Shown: one piece after another, positions 49,635 through 62,600 of the stretch | Layout: each line of letters starts with the position of its first letter | How positions within the stretch are numbered: the first letter of the stretch is position 1 | Assembly: GCA_004431415.1 (NCBI GenBank) | Contig: QPMI01000005.1 | Location: 806,001 to 870,000 of the forward strand | Length of the DNA: 64,000 nucleotides | Origin: Cyanophora paradoxa | Lineage: Eukaryota; Glaucocystophyceae; Cyanophorales; Cyanophoraceae | Direction: 5' to 3' | Position numbers and translations under genes: made by a program | The notes under the pieces: generated by a model | The model's input: only the letters and a program-made list of their open reading frames with translations | Databases searched by the model: none | What the model was told of the DNA's origin: nothing

Positions 49635-49902
49635 AACCGTAGATCTAGAACACTTAAGTAATGCGCGCACTTAATTAATGCGCCCCCGAATTAATGCGTT
49701 TTCCGGCAGCAAAACGCATTAATTCGGGGGCGCATTAATATCGAAACGTTAAGAAACTGCATTATGTACCCCCCAACCGCGGCCAAAAAGCTTCAAAACG
49801 CATTAATTCGGGGGCGCATTATTAGCCACACTAGGGGCCGGTCCGGGTCCAAAAACGCATTAATATCGGGCGCATTAATTAAGTACTAGTGTTCTACGGT
49901 AG
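49635..49902. mobile_element. MITE-like element with terminal inverted repeats, copy 2
   Basis: The left end AACCGTAGATCTAGAACACT and the reverse complement of the right end, CTACCGTAGAACACTAGTAC, match with small gaps. The interior repeats AAAACGCATTAATTCGGGGG and its complement. The flank GCGC is present on both sides. Length and end motif (CTACCGTAG) match the element at 21565-21832. Confidence 0.7.
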
Positions 49903-50638
49903 CGCGCCGGCGCCGGCCGCGGGCGCCGCCAGCGCGCCCCGGCGGCCGGCGGCGGGGCCCGGGCCCTGGCCCCACCGTGGCACGCCGGCCCCGCGCCGGG
50001 CCCATTAAATTACGCCGGCCGGCGCGTAGGGCACTAAATTACTACTGCGGCTACTACTACTGCCGCACTGCGGCAGCCTGGCAGTGCGGCGTTAATTAAC
50101 GCGGTTTCGAAAATGCGGCATGCGCACTGCTGCCACTGCGGCATGATCATGATCAGCGGCCGCGGCTTCTCGCGCCGGCGGGATATCGATCAGCCGCCAT
50201 CAGGCTGTCATCAGCGAGCATGCGCGCTGCGGCAGCACTGCGGCAGCTAGCGCTGTATGCGCAAGTCGCAGCGCAACACACGAGCTCCTTGCGGCCGCGG
50301 CCGGCTTCCGAGTTCCTCGCTATGGCCATGATCGGGTCGTCGCTATAGCTAGCGCTAGCGCTGGGCACACACGTAAAGCTACGCATGCGGATCGGGACCA
50401 CATGCATATGTATATATGTGCGCCTAGCCTAGTAGCTGTACTAGTATACGTATAGGCCTGCAGCCGTGCAGCTGCAGCTGCGCATTAGCATGCAGGCCAG
50501 TTGCAAGGCGTGACGGGTCCCCGCTGCCGCGGCTGCGAAATTTTAAAGGCGGAAGACGCGTACGCGTACGCAAGCCTTAGCACGCGGCGAGGCGCGTCCC
50601 GATCCGGATCCCCCTCGACCGCGATCGCGAGCACACAC
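49903..50638. other. Intergenic DNA upstream of the CUB gene
   Basis: A further short stretch with related words (GCACTAAATTACTACTGCGG near 50030 and TTAATTAACGCGGTTT near 50090) may be a decayed third MITE. No gene is recognised. Confidence 0.4.
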
Positions 50639-53600
50639 ATGTACACAAGTGCACATCGATGGGCGCTGGCGCTGCTGGCGGTGCTCGCGGCGGCGCTGGC
50701 GGCGATCGCGGCGGGGCAGCAGGCGGCGCTCTTCGCGACACCCGCGTCGCAGCAATTCGACGATGGAAGCGGCGAGGCTACCTACGCTCCGAACACCCAC
50801 AAGTCCTGGTGCGCATAGTGGCATCGTGCCATATATGCAAGATGCATCACATCATGATTATTAAATATTATAAAACTTTTTCAATGGCGTGCGCAGGCTC
50901 ATCACGGCGCCCGAGGCCCAAGTCGTCGCCCTCCGCTTTACTTCGTTCGACACGCGCTGGGGAGACTATGTGAGGGTTCGCGCACTTGAACCGCTCCCCG
51001 GTCCCCTATGCATATGGACAGCTTTCACGAGCGGGCCTCGTCGCAGGCATACGATGGAAGCAGCACATCTGCACCGCGGCTCAGCGAACTCAGCGGGTGG
51101 CTCTATCCGCCTATCCTTGTGGCGTCTACGGGGCGCACAATGCTCGTCACCTTCGACTCCGACGACTCAAGCTCGTATGGCGGGCGGGGCTTCGCCGCCA
51201 ATTACACGGCCGGAACCCCCGGTACTGTTTCCCGCAGCATACTGGAAGTAGTGCTGTTTCCCTGCAAACACTCCCTGTAACATTGACGTATCCACGTGCG
51301 CGTTCGCCGCAGTTGATTTCAACCTAAATGCGTCCAGCGTGGAGCAGTCCTTCGAAGATGGGAGCGGGGTAGCTGACTACGCTGCGAATACCCACTTTTC
51401 CTGGTACACAACCACCTGCGCGCACCCTATAAATTAAAGGTCGATGTCCTGCACCTGACGAATGGGGCTACGCCTTCTCCTCAGGCTCATCAGGGCACCC
51501 GAGGGCAGCGTGGTCGTCCTCCGATTCACCGCGTTCGACACTGAGGCGGGCTACGATGTCGTCCGGGTTCAAATCCGCGTCGCGCTACCCATTATTCAAT
51601 TCATAGATATATACTATATATACTAGATATACGTATACTAGATATATCCGCGTCGCGCTACACATTAGCAATGCCGCAGGGCTGCACAACTTCAATATTT
51701 TTATGTAAGCTTAACGCGCGCCGCAGGTGCATGACGGGAACAGTACCTCCGCGCCGCAACTCCTCAGCCTCAGTGGGCAACCAAATTATTTGATCTGGCC
51801 ATGGAGAGCGTCGACGGGGGGCGCGATGTTCGTCTCGTTCTACTCCGATTGGAAATTGCATCGCCCGGGATTCAACGCTTTTTATTCGGCCGGTGCCCGC
51901 CCTAGAATGCACTGTGCAGCTGCGTTCCGGATCCCGTCCGCACTCTTCTCATTCGCGCCGCAGCTTTTTACGTAGAGGGGCGTCTGCGCATCGCCCTGGA
52001 TGCGAGCAGGACGGAGCAGCTTTTTGACGACGGAAGCGGCACGGATACCTTCTATCAAAACACGAGCAGGCTTATCACAGCCCACGAGGGCGAGATCGTC
52101 ATCCTCCGCTTTCATATTACTCCAAAGGGAGACTATGCCAGGGTTCGTGCATGCGATCTATGTCCCGGCCGTGGCCAGCCGAACGGGAAAGCACAAGTGA
52201 GCGCCGGTGCAGGCATACGATGGAAACAGCACATCTGCGCCGCTGCTCTTCCAGTTCAAAGAGAACCTGAGCTACTTAGAACTCACGTATTTGTATGGCT
52301 CTACGGGCCGCACAATGCTCGTCGTCGTAGATTCCGGATCCAATCGCGGCACCTCGGGATTGGGATTTGCCGCGTTTTACAGGAGCTCGGCTGCAGCTGG
52401 TGCTTAAAGCGTGTTCCAAGCGCACTTAACCTGTCTTAATTAACCTATCCCCGCAGTTCCCGTTTTGGAGGGGCGGCTGCGGTTTTATCTTGATGCGACC
52501 CCCGCGACCCAGCAGTTTGATGACGGAAGCGGCGAGGCTAACTATGCTCCGAACTCCCACAAGTCCTGGTGCGCAGCGCGACCTCAAATACCTAGTCTAC
52601 AATTGCCGCGCTTGGTGTGCACTGGCCTTACATTGTTAAGAGGCGTCCCTGCCGCACTGTTGCCTGCAGTCGATCATTTATATTTCTGTTATCGTGAGCT
52701 GATACTGCTGGCCGTGAACGTGCTCCGGATCCTCAGGCTCATCAGGGCACCCGAGGGCAGCGTGGTCGTCCTCCGATTCACCGCGTTTGACACTGAGGCG
52801 AACTACGACGTCGTCCGGGTTCGAATCCGCATCGCGCTTCTCAATATTCATAGATATGTAGTATAATTTATAAGCTTGAGACGCGCCGCAGGTGCATGAC
52901 GGGAACAGCACCTCCGCGCCTTTACTTGTAAGCCTTAGTGGTCATCCGGGCGTGCCGTTGGGGCTTGCTTCGGAGGGGCGCGAGATGCTCGTCACCTTCG
53001 ACTGCGGTAGCACTACCAACCGCGCAGGATTTAACGTGTCATACTACGCCGGTACTCAGCTCAGCTGCAGGCGCACTCCGGATGTACCGTATCAAATCCG
53101 GCGCAGTTTCGCTTCAGCACCTGTTGCTCAATGCAACGAGCATGGAGCAGTCCTTCGACGACGGGAGCGGGGTAGCTGACTACGATGCGTACATCCGGAA
53201 GTCCTGGTGCATGTTTTTTCTTCCTTTCTTCCACCCTTCTTCCCTCCTTCCTTCAAAGCTTTTCTCCCTTCTGCCTTCCCCCTAGGCCTCCCCGTCCCCC
53301 TCTTCATCCCCAGACGTCTCGTACTACGTATTTATCCATGACGGGGCAGGCTTATCACGGCGCCCGAGGGCCAAGTCGTCACCCTCCGCTTTACCTCGGT
53401 CGACATGCGCTGGGGAGACTATGTGAGGGTTCGCGCACCCGAACCGCGCCCCGCCGCCCGGCCCCTATAGCTTTTGTGAGCAAGCCCTATTGCAGGCATA
53501 CGATGGAAGCAGCAGTGCGGCTGTGCGCATTTTTGAGCTCAGCGGGCAGCACAGCTCGCAGTTTGCATTTGCATCTACTGGCCGGGTGATGTTTGTGGAG

Positions 53601-56600
53601 TACGCGTCTGATGGCTTCTTCAGTCCCGCCGGCTTCTCCGCCTCTTACTCTGCCGGTACCCGTCCCGCGTGGCGCCAATCTAGAGAGATCTATATTTTCC
53701 TGACGCCAGGATCAGTGCGACGTCAGGCGCCGGAGATCGCGGCGGCGGTGCCAGTGGTGGGTTCTTTCTCCCTTTCCGTTGCCGTCCTCTTGTTGTTTTC
53801 GTCGGATATGCCACTCGTCTCGGCAACTGTTTCCTGCTACAATTCTACCTCCATTTATATATCGGGCTCCGCCACTGCCGCCGTCTCGGGCAGCAATGCA
53901 ACTATTCATGTACCACTCTCCGCTGCCTCTTTCAGAGTCCGTTTCGATCTTCTCGCCGTCAACTGCTCCGCCTACTGGGCATCAGCCAATGACGTCCGCT
54001 CACCGCTGTCTGCTTCTTGCCGATCGCCTCTACTCGGTGCTCACGATCGCCCTCACTGCAGTACGCGTGCTTACGTGATCTCACTCACACTCGTTTGCAC
54101 GTCGACAGTCGAGATGGCGACGCCGTTCGTGACATCTATGGCCCAGAACTTCCTCGGTAGCATCACGGCCACTGTGACGTACAATTTTTCAGATGGCGAG
54201 CAGCCCGCTGCCTCCTTTGAGGTGCACTGCGCTTGTCAGTGATACGTACCTCCTGAGGCCTCTAGCGAGGCGTGCCTTCAGCTAAAATTATCACTACGGC
54301 TGCTTCGGCAGGTTGTGTGCGGAAATTCGGCAGCAGGCTCGTATAGGGCGAGCACGGTGGCGGCTGTGACGGGTACTCTACAAACAGCGACTGTGCGGGT
54401 CGTCGTTCCCGCCATGGCGGAGGGGTACAACCTCTCCTGCTCCGCGACGGCGCGCGCCGCCATCGGCGCCCTTTCGCACCCCTCGGCCGAAGTATCCGTC
54501 TCCGTCGCGGGCGGCCTCGTCACGCAGCCGTACCGGGGCTCTGGTAAGCTCCCGCTAATATATAGAACATCGCTCTCGATATCTGCCTGATTTCGACATT
54601 TATGCACGCTATAATATTTATGTGCCCGGCATTAATCTCGATCGATCTCGATAAGTTTAACTCGCCCCGCAGTGGCATTTTTTCGCAGCGATAGCACTTG
54701 TTCCGCACAGACTCGAGCTCTGCCAAGGGGCTGCATTACGCTGCCTGCGATGTCCATTGGCTCTCCACTCACCATTGAATTCAGGTATGCCGCACTATAA
54801 AAACGCACCAGCCGCGGTATTTGTCCTAAGGCATTTACGTCTAGGTTTCTTCTTCAGGAAAGCACCGCACAGTATTACGAGAAACATTTTTCATTCCTTC
54901 AATTTGATTCTTGTAGAATTGCCATTCGCGACCTTCCGACTCTGGCATGGCCGTTCGCGCGCAATGGCAGACGACTCTATCTCTTTTGCGATATACATGA
55001 TGATGTAACGAGACAATGGCTGTATGATTTTCAAGCCATTTTTCCGTTCCAACTTCAGGTGCTCGCTATGAGTTTCAAGCCGTTTTCCCTATTGCTGACC
55101 CATTAATGCTCGCTCGCTGCCTATCCCATCTCGCACCTTTCTTATTCAACGCTCTGCTCCCCCTCGCGGAAGGTGAACGCATGGGTGCATTTTGTGTTCA
55201 GCGTGGGCCCCGGAGAGCAGCCAACTTGCCGTGCCTACTTCAACGGCGCTCTCTACCGCGCTTTTGCCTGTCGGCGGGTGCACGGGAGCCAGCCTGGCAG
55301 TGCTGCATGCACGCTCTGCCCTGATTGTGAGCTTGCGAGACAGATCCAGAAGAAATCTAGACTCACATACGTGAAAACCACAGTCGGTGGTCTCAGACCC
55401 TACTACGCATACAACGATCAGGAAGACCTTTGCATGGTTTCCCTCTCCGGTTTGCGCTCAGCAACTTGGCATTTGTTGCGAATGCGTGCAATTCATTTTA
55501 GTTCAGACGTGCGCCTGTGGTCTGTGGAGCGGAGCGCGGAGGAGATCGCCGCCTCGTACGAGTACCGCCCCGTCTCCACCTACGGCCTTGAGCTCTACCT
55601 GCCCCTCGCCTCCGGCCTGGTTATCTGCCTCTTAGCTTCATGGTTTGTTCGGTTTTTTAAACAAATGCTGCTCTCAGGAGGACGAGTCCGGGCGGGGACG
55701 GCATGGTGTACTCGAGCCCGCAAACGGAGCCCTCACATTCGTCGCCCGGCCTGACACCGTCCGTCCTGCACATACCCCACCGGCCTGACGCCGTCCGCTA
55801 TAGATCTTGTTGGCTGCTCGGAAATAAACGTCTTTGCAGGAGCTTTTGAACTCCAGCTTTGCGCTGCCCGTCGATCCGCCAGCACCGGGCCCCATGCTGC
55901 GCGTTGACCGTCAGCACAACATCTCTGGCATCGTCCTCTCGGGCCGCGCGACGCAAGTGCGCCGCGCCTTCAATTACCCTGCACATGCTCCCAGCCGCGG
56001 CTCCCCCGTGTCGAAGTTCATGCACGCACTCACAATCGTGAACACGCTCAGGGGATCTCGCTCAATGAGTCCCTTTACCTACTGGGCGGCGGTTACCCTT
56101 ATTTCGGTAGTGGTGACGAATATTTTGTGGAGCTACAGACTCCCTTCGCCAAGCTCAATATTGCTTCTGGTGCACATTATACAATTAATATTAATATCCG
56201 TATAGTACAGAACAGCCCGCATGCGCAGACCCTATTCGCTGGGATGCGATTGATCATGACTCAATCAGCTGGACACGGAATCCAAACTTATTCATATATC
56301 CAGTTTTCGCGACGGACAGCGTGCAATACGTGTGGGTTTTCGGGAATTTTCAGACACATACGTATACAGAGATTCAGCGAATCGGTCAGCTCGCTTTGCT
56401 AAGGTCAACGCGACATATTTAATAATCATAATGTTATTTCGCGCAGATCTCATTTCGGGCATTCACACGATACTACCAAATTTAGACGGACCTTCCCGCG
56501 TCGGCAATATCGCGGTGTACTTTCGGGGTTTTGTGTATACCTGTTGGGGTTATGATACCCGCACTTCCATCTATGGTGTGTTGCTATTCTTCCAATTTCA

Positions 56601-59600
56601 CTTTTCATGTCTGGTGGTGATTGCCCTCGTGGGCAAACGCGTCTCGATTTTCAGCCCCCTCGGATCTTATCCGCTTTAATATCGTGAACAACACATGGGA
56701 GTATAACGGCACTCCGCAAGGACTGCCGACGAACCCTCCGCCTCGTCGGAACCCTTCCCACGGCCTTATTGGCAGTCGTTGGTACATTTACGGGTGCGCA
56801 TCAGACCTCCGTGCCTCGTTTGCAAAGATACCTTACGCTACACGCCTTTCACAGCGGATACGGATATCAACCGGGCGCATTAATCTCTGATATGTGGTAA
56901 AACTCTTTCGAGTTTAAATCTCTACCCAAATAAAAGGGCTATTGATCTCACAAATTCGAGCATTTCTTGTTTTTATTGTGTTTACGTTCACTCTCTTCTG
57001 CACTTGCACTCAGGTTCATCGACTTGGCTGTTGATTCGCTGAAGTGGGTACAGGTCAGCCTCCCTGCCAACCAACTCCAACTAATAACTCGATTTAAATC
57101 ATGGTGAGTGTTATATGCTGGTCTTCGAGTCTAGTTTTACTTAAGCCAGTGCCTGACCTGTTTCGTTTGCGCAGGAGCTGGGTCAGCACTGTTGCTCCTT
57201 CACCTTTGTGCTAGCGCTCTGCTAACCAAGAATGTTTGAACCAGATCCAGGGAGAATCCTTGGTTTGCAGTACTCTTATTCCGCCATTTGGAATTGACCG
57301 ACGTGCAATCTTGTTCTCCAGGTGATTGGGTCGGGTCTGGATACCACGATCGGCGACTCAACAGATGCATCTGATGGGGTGCTTTTCTCACAAGTAGATG
57401 CGTTTGTCTTCTCGGACCGTGCGCTTTCGAACTCGTTACCGCGGTGTGCATGCGCGGCATAGACCGGACTGCAGGCTGCCAGAGGTGGACGGAGCTCGCT
57501 ATCGAGGGCGAGTTCCCCGACCTTCACTGTGCGCTATGTCCACCTTTGCACTCCTGCGCCCTTCAAGGCTTGTAGCACTCGTCAAGAGCTGGCCATGGGT
57601 CGGGCACAGGGGCGGCGAGTGCCTACATCCCGCGGTTGGGCAAAGCGGTGATTGCGATGGGCGCTACAGCCGGCCCTGTGTATCACAACAGCGTCTACTA
57701 CGCATCCGTCGACCGTAGCGCCACCCCACCAGCCTCGCGCCAGTCTAGATCTCCACTTACGAGATCGAATTCTACAGTTACGGGCTACCTGGATGCATCC
57801 TGCCGCCTCGTGCCCTCGCCTCCTCTCCTTGTCAACGCGACCCTCCTCTGGAGCCCCGTCGACGGCAGCGTGCAGGTCGCGCTTTCTTGCATTTTCTTAT
57901 ATGTCATCGAAGACCTTTAAATGTTCAGTTGCTTTCAGACCGTAGTGCGGGCTACATTCCGAGCCGAGCAGGATGTGCGACGCATCGAAGTCACTTGCAA
58001 CTCCACTGCTGGACTTGGTCTTGCTGCCGCATTCTTCAACGTCACTGCTGCTGACGCCGCTGGGATCGATCTGCGAGTACAAGTACCCGCTTTCGCTGCA
58101 GCCAGCCCAGCTTTCCTCTGCACCGCAGTCACAACTTCCTCCGAGGGCGCCGTCTCGCGTCCCTCAAAGGCTATTCTCACCACGTACCCACCGCTGACGG
58201 CACCTTTGCTGCGGGCAGCCCGCCTGGGCTCGACAGTAGTGTATTTGTCTTTACTGCTCCCAAGCAAGCCCGGAGCGCCCCGCGCCACAACCGCCAACGC
58301 CACTTGCGTGCCTGCCGAAGAGGCTGCCAACGATATTCGTGGCGACTCCATCCAATGGAAAGTGAGGAATGCTTCGGTGCCTCGCGACGTGGCGTCAATG
58401 ACAATTCCTGTGACCGGACTCCTTCCGGGATCGTCGTACATCTGCCTCGCCGCCCTAGCCAACGCGATTGGGCTCTCGCCCATAGCCTCCATCTACATCA
58501 ACACCGGCATACTTGTCGTTCCTCCGGAAATCATCGCAGCCGAAAACATCACCGATAAATGTGAGACCGCTCTTATATATTCGTTATTGAGGACACAGCT
58601 AATGGATTGCGCGCGTTTACGCAGCGTTTGTTTTACGCTTCTTGATGCCACTCGGATGGGAGCATGCGGGCGTGCCAATTGCTTATGTCCAGGCGAGCCA
58701 CCGGCGGCAACCGCGCTCAATCGGGCACAGCCAGCCGCAGCCCGGCCAGTTCGGGGATTGGAAGCCACGCGTGAACGTGACGGATTTCGGGGCGACATTG
58801 CTGGAAGATGCGCACCTGGATCCGGGAACTGTGTACGAATACTTGCTGTTGGCATACGCAAACGGCACCACCTCCGTTCAATCGAACGTGTGGCGCGTCG
58901 TCACTTGTCCATCGCCTCCGGTGCTGCGCGATCGAGCTCTGTCGGTTTCTGTCAACGCCGCGAGCCTCGGGATCGACCCGCCCTCGGACGGGTCCGCGAC
59001 GGTCGCGGTGCGCGTGCTACTCACAAGGCAGCTCTTCGCGATGGGATCGACGACAGAGCTCGTCGCTGGGGAGGGAAGCCCACCGGCTTTGGACGCAAGT
59101 CTTCAGTTCACAGATACTGGTGTCAAGCCAGGGCGGACGTACACATACACTGCGATGTACGCTCTGGAGACGGGCTACAAGTCTCGTCCGAGCTCCCCTG
59201 TCACAGTGCACACACCGCCGAGCGCTCCACAGCTGTCGATTATCGAGGGGACGTCATCGTTTGCCAGGCTCCGCATCGGATGCCCTGCTGACGCAGCGGA
59301 GCAGTACATTCGGAAGGTGGAGCTCTTCCGTGACGGAAAACTGATCGCCCAGATACCAGCGTGCAGCGAGTCTGGCCCTTCGGTCGATTATGTGGACTAC
59401 GTTGGCATGGACCGGGCCAGGGCGGGGAGCATCGCCTACACCGCGACGTTTCTCGGCGACCACGGCACGGTTTCGCCGTTGTCCGTTGCACTTGACGTCG
59501 AACTTCCGCTGAAGCCGCCCCCGACACCGGCGCCCACCCCGTTCATCGAGCCGTGCACTTTCGCAGCAACATTATCGCTGCCCGCCCAAGTCAACGGCAC

Positions 59601-62600
59601 CACAACCGGCCGGCTCTCGTTCCTCTCGGGCCTGACTAATTTCAAGGACTTGGATTCCAATTCCAGTGAAGCTTGGTTCCGCTTTGTTCCACTGCGATCG
59701 GGGTGCGGCGCCGTCTGTGCACGCTTCTATCGTACACTTATTGTTTTTAATCATGCGGGGCTCTGGACCCTGCAGCAAACTTGTTATCTCCACCTGCTCG
59801 CCGTCGACTTCGTTTGACACGGTAGTGGGGCTCCTCGCGGCTTCCGTCTGTCCTTTGGCATCCGCAGAAAAAGCTCTGATCGCCGCAAATGGTGCGAAAC
59901 CATAATCGATATCAGAACAAAGTCAACAGCTAATACGTTGCGCGAAGATGACGCTGCACCGGGACTGTGCCCAGAGAACGATGTCCTAGGCCTGAAACTG
60001 TCGGTGCTTTCTGCATCGGTTTCTAATGGAACCCTTCTTTATATCGTTGTAAAAGGTCATTTTATTCAATCTTTGTCTCCTTGTATATGGCCGAATCGAC
60101 TCGGAGCTCGGCAGGATACGAGGGAAAGCAGCAGGGCGCTTTCCGTTTGTACGTCAAATTTGAAGATCCCCCACCGACGCCCGTCCCTTCGCCCACGCCT
60201 TCTCCGCTGCCGGCGCCGAACACTACACTGGTCCCCTGCTCCAACGCTTCCCGCATCGGAGCCCAGGCATCGATCGCTCAGAGGACTGGCCCGGCTTACC
60301 TTGCACGTAATGACAGCGGAATGGGAGAGGCCTGGTTCAGCTTCGTTCCTCCTTATAACGGGTTCGATTACTCTGATACAAGGTCGTCCGCCTTTTCTAT
60401 TCTGATTTCGACGTGCCTGCAGGCTGCTGATACTTTCGACGTGCTCATCGGTTACGAATTTCAGCTCCTCGATCCTGCTCCTGAATGCTGCTGCGTGCCC
60501 CGTCTCGTCATTTTCAAACTCTTCCATCGTGGCCAGTGCAGGTATGCACCTTCAGCTTAATCCATATTCGAGTTTATATGCCTTCGGCACTAGCGCTGAG
60601 GCGAGTCGGAAGTTTTTTGACTCGGAACGCAGACGACGCTCCAGGCTGCGCTCTGAATTTGCGCGGTGCGACCTTGAAGGTCCCCGTGTTCGCTGGGGTG
60701 CAGTACTACGCCGTCGTGACAGGTTCGATTGAGGGCATGCCTTTGACTTCGCTCGTTTCGATTTCTGACTCCGCAATGTATGTACCTACAGGCCCCAACT
60801 CCGAGAACAGGATGTTCGAGCTCGAGGTGGCGCTAGTGCCTCTCGCCCCGCAGAGCGATCCCCAGAGAACGCTTTTTCTGGAATACGGGCCTGGCAGGCG
60901 CGTTACGGCTTTGTCGTGGGGTCGTCGCATTGGCCCAATCGCGAGTATGAGCTTGGCCGGCGCTGCGGACGGCGTGATTGCGACCGGAACAAGCGACGGC
61001 ACGGCCCAGCTGTGGAATCCAGTTTCTGGCTCTCTTGTCTCGCAGATACGCGCGCACTCGGAAAAGGTCAGCGCGGTAGACATATCTGCGGACGGAGCTC
61101 TCCTTGTCTCTGCGAGCTCCGATGCTTCGATGCGTCTGTGGTTCATTTCGTCGCGGCTAAGGATCGGCGAGCTGATGCATAAACGAGCAGTAAATACTGC
61201 TGTGTTTTGGCAGTCGCATCTCATCGCCTCCGCCAGCGACGATGGCAGCATTGTTGTCAGAGCTGCCGAGACTGGGAACATTGAGTGGCAGAGGACTGCA
61301 GCCCACGACGGCTCTTCGATCCTCGCACTTGCGTTATCGGCCAACGGCACGCTGCTCCTGTCTGGCTGCGACGGTGGCAGAGTCAGAATCTTCAACATTT
61401 CCGCGAAATCGAGCGGCTCAAAGGCGAAGAAGCTCGGGGATCTGAGCTCGCCAATTCAATCTGTCGCTTTGTCCGGGGACGGCCTTCTGGCGGCGGCGGC
61501 GGTGGCGCCGACGAGGAGGGGATTCACACAGCTAGAAGAGCCGCTTGTCCGAATCTGGCGGGTCACAGATGGGACACAGATGCAAGCCATCACAGGGCAC
61601 GCGGCAGGAGTAACTGCTATTGTCTTTACTTCAGACAGCCGTCAGCTCTTCACATCTAGCATCGACGGTCTTGTGCGGGCGTTCGCGTCCACGACCGGAC
61701 AGCTCATCGCCGTGTACAGAAGCACCACTCGCATGGCGCCCGTCGAGTTTCTTGCTTTGTCGCCCGATGGACGCCACTTGGTGTCTTGGAGCGATCGAGC
61801 GGCTCATGTGTTTGGTATAAATCGGACCGCTTCCGACGCCGTTGCGCCCCTTCCGATAGAAGTATGGAAATTCGAAGGTGCTAAGAATTCACATCATTCT
61901 GGATAATGAGCGCTTCGTCTAACAGCTCCGTCGACGTCGTGCAGATGCATTTGCCGCTGTTCAGAGCGATCGCGAATCTTCAACGCCGTCTTTTGTTAGC
62001 CTGGACCTGTCATTCACGAGCGCGCGGTCTAGCATCGGTTTTCCTCCGCCCGACGCGGCTGCAGTCTCAAGCAGCAGTTGGAAGATCACGGCACCGAAAG
62101 GCTCGATAGTCGTGTTCAATTTCTCGAGCCTGTCGATAACGGAAGGCTTTGACACTGTATCGGCTCGTTCTCTTTTATCCTTGGTCTCTTTACAAAATCG
62201 CTCCAGTACTGAGCATTGCGAGCAGATATACAATGGAATCGATGAAACACGAGAACGGCTGCTGCAATTTAGCGGAGATCTTACGATGCTGAAAGCTCAG
62301 CTTGGCGCCACGGAAGTGTACAGCTCTCACTTGACGAGCGCTCTGCACGTCGTATTCGAAGCTGGGTCTGGTCAAATCGAAGAGGAAAACAGCATGAAGT
62401 CGAGGTTTAATGCCGTAGCGTATTTCAGTGCGTTCGGTATCTCAGTTAAAATCTTCTCTTGCATTTCACATTCTGATTCCACTCGCTTTACGCAGTTCCG
62501 GTTGCGCGCGTGCGTTTGCAGAGAGAAGAAACCACGATTCTTGAATGTCGGCATCCGATACTCTCGGACACGTTGCCCGCAACTGCTTGGTGCGTTTTAC

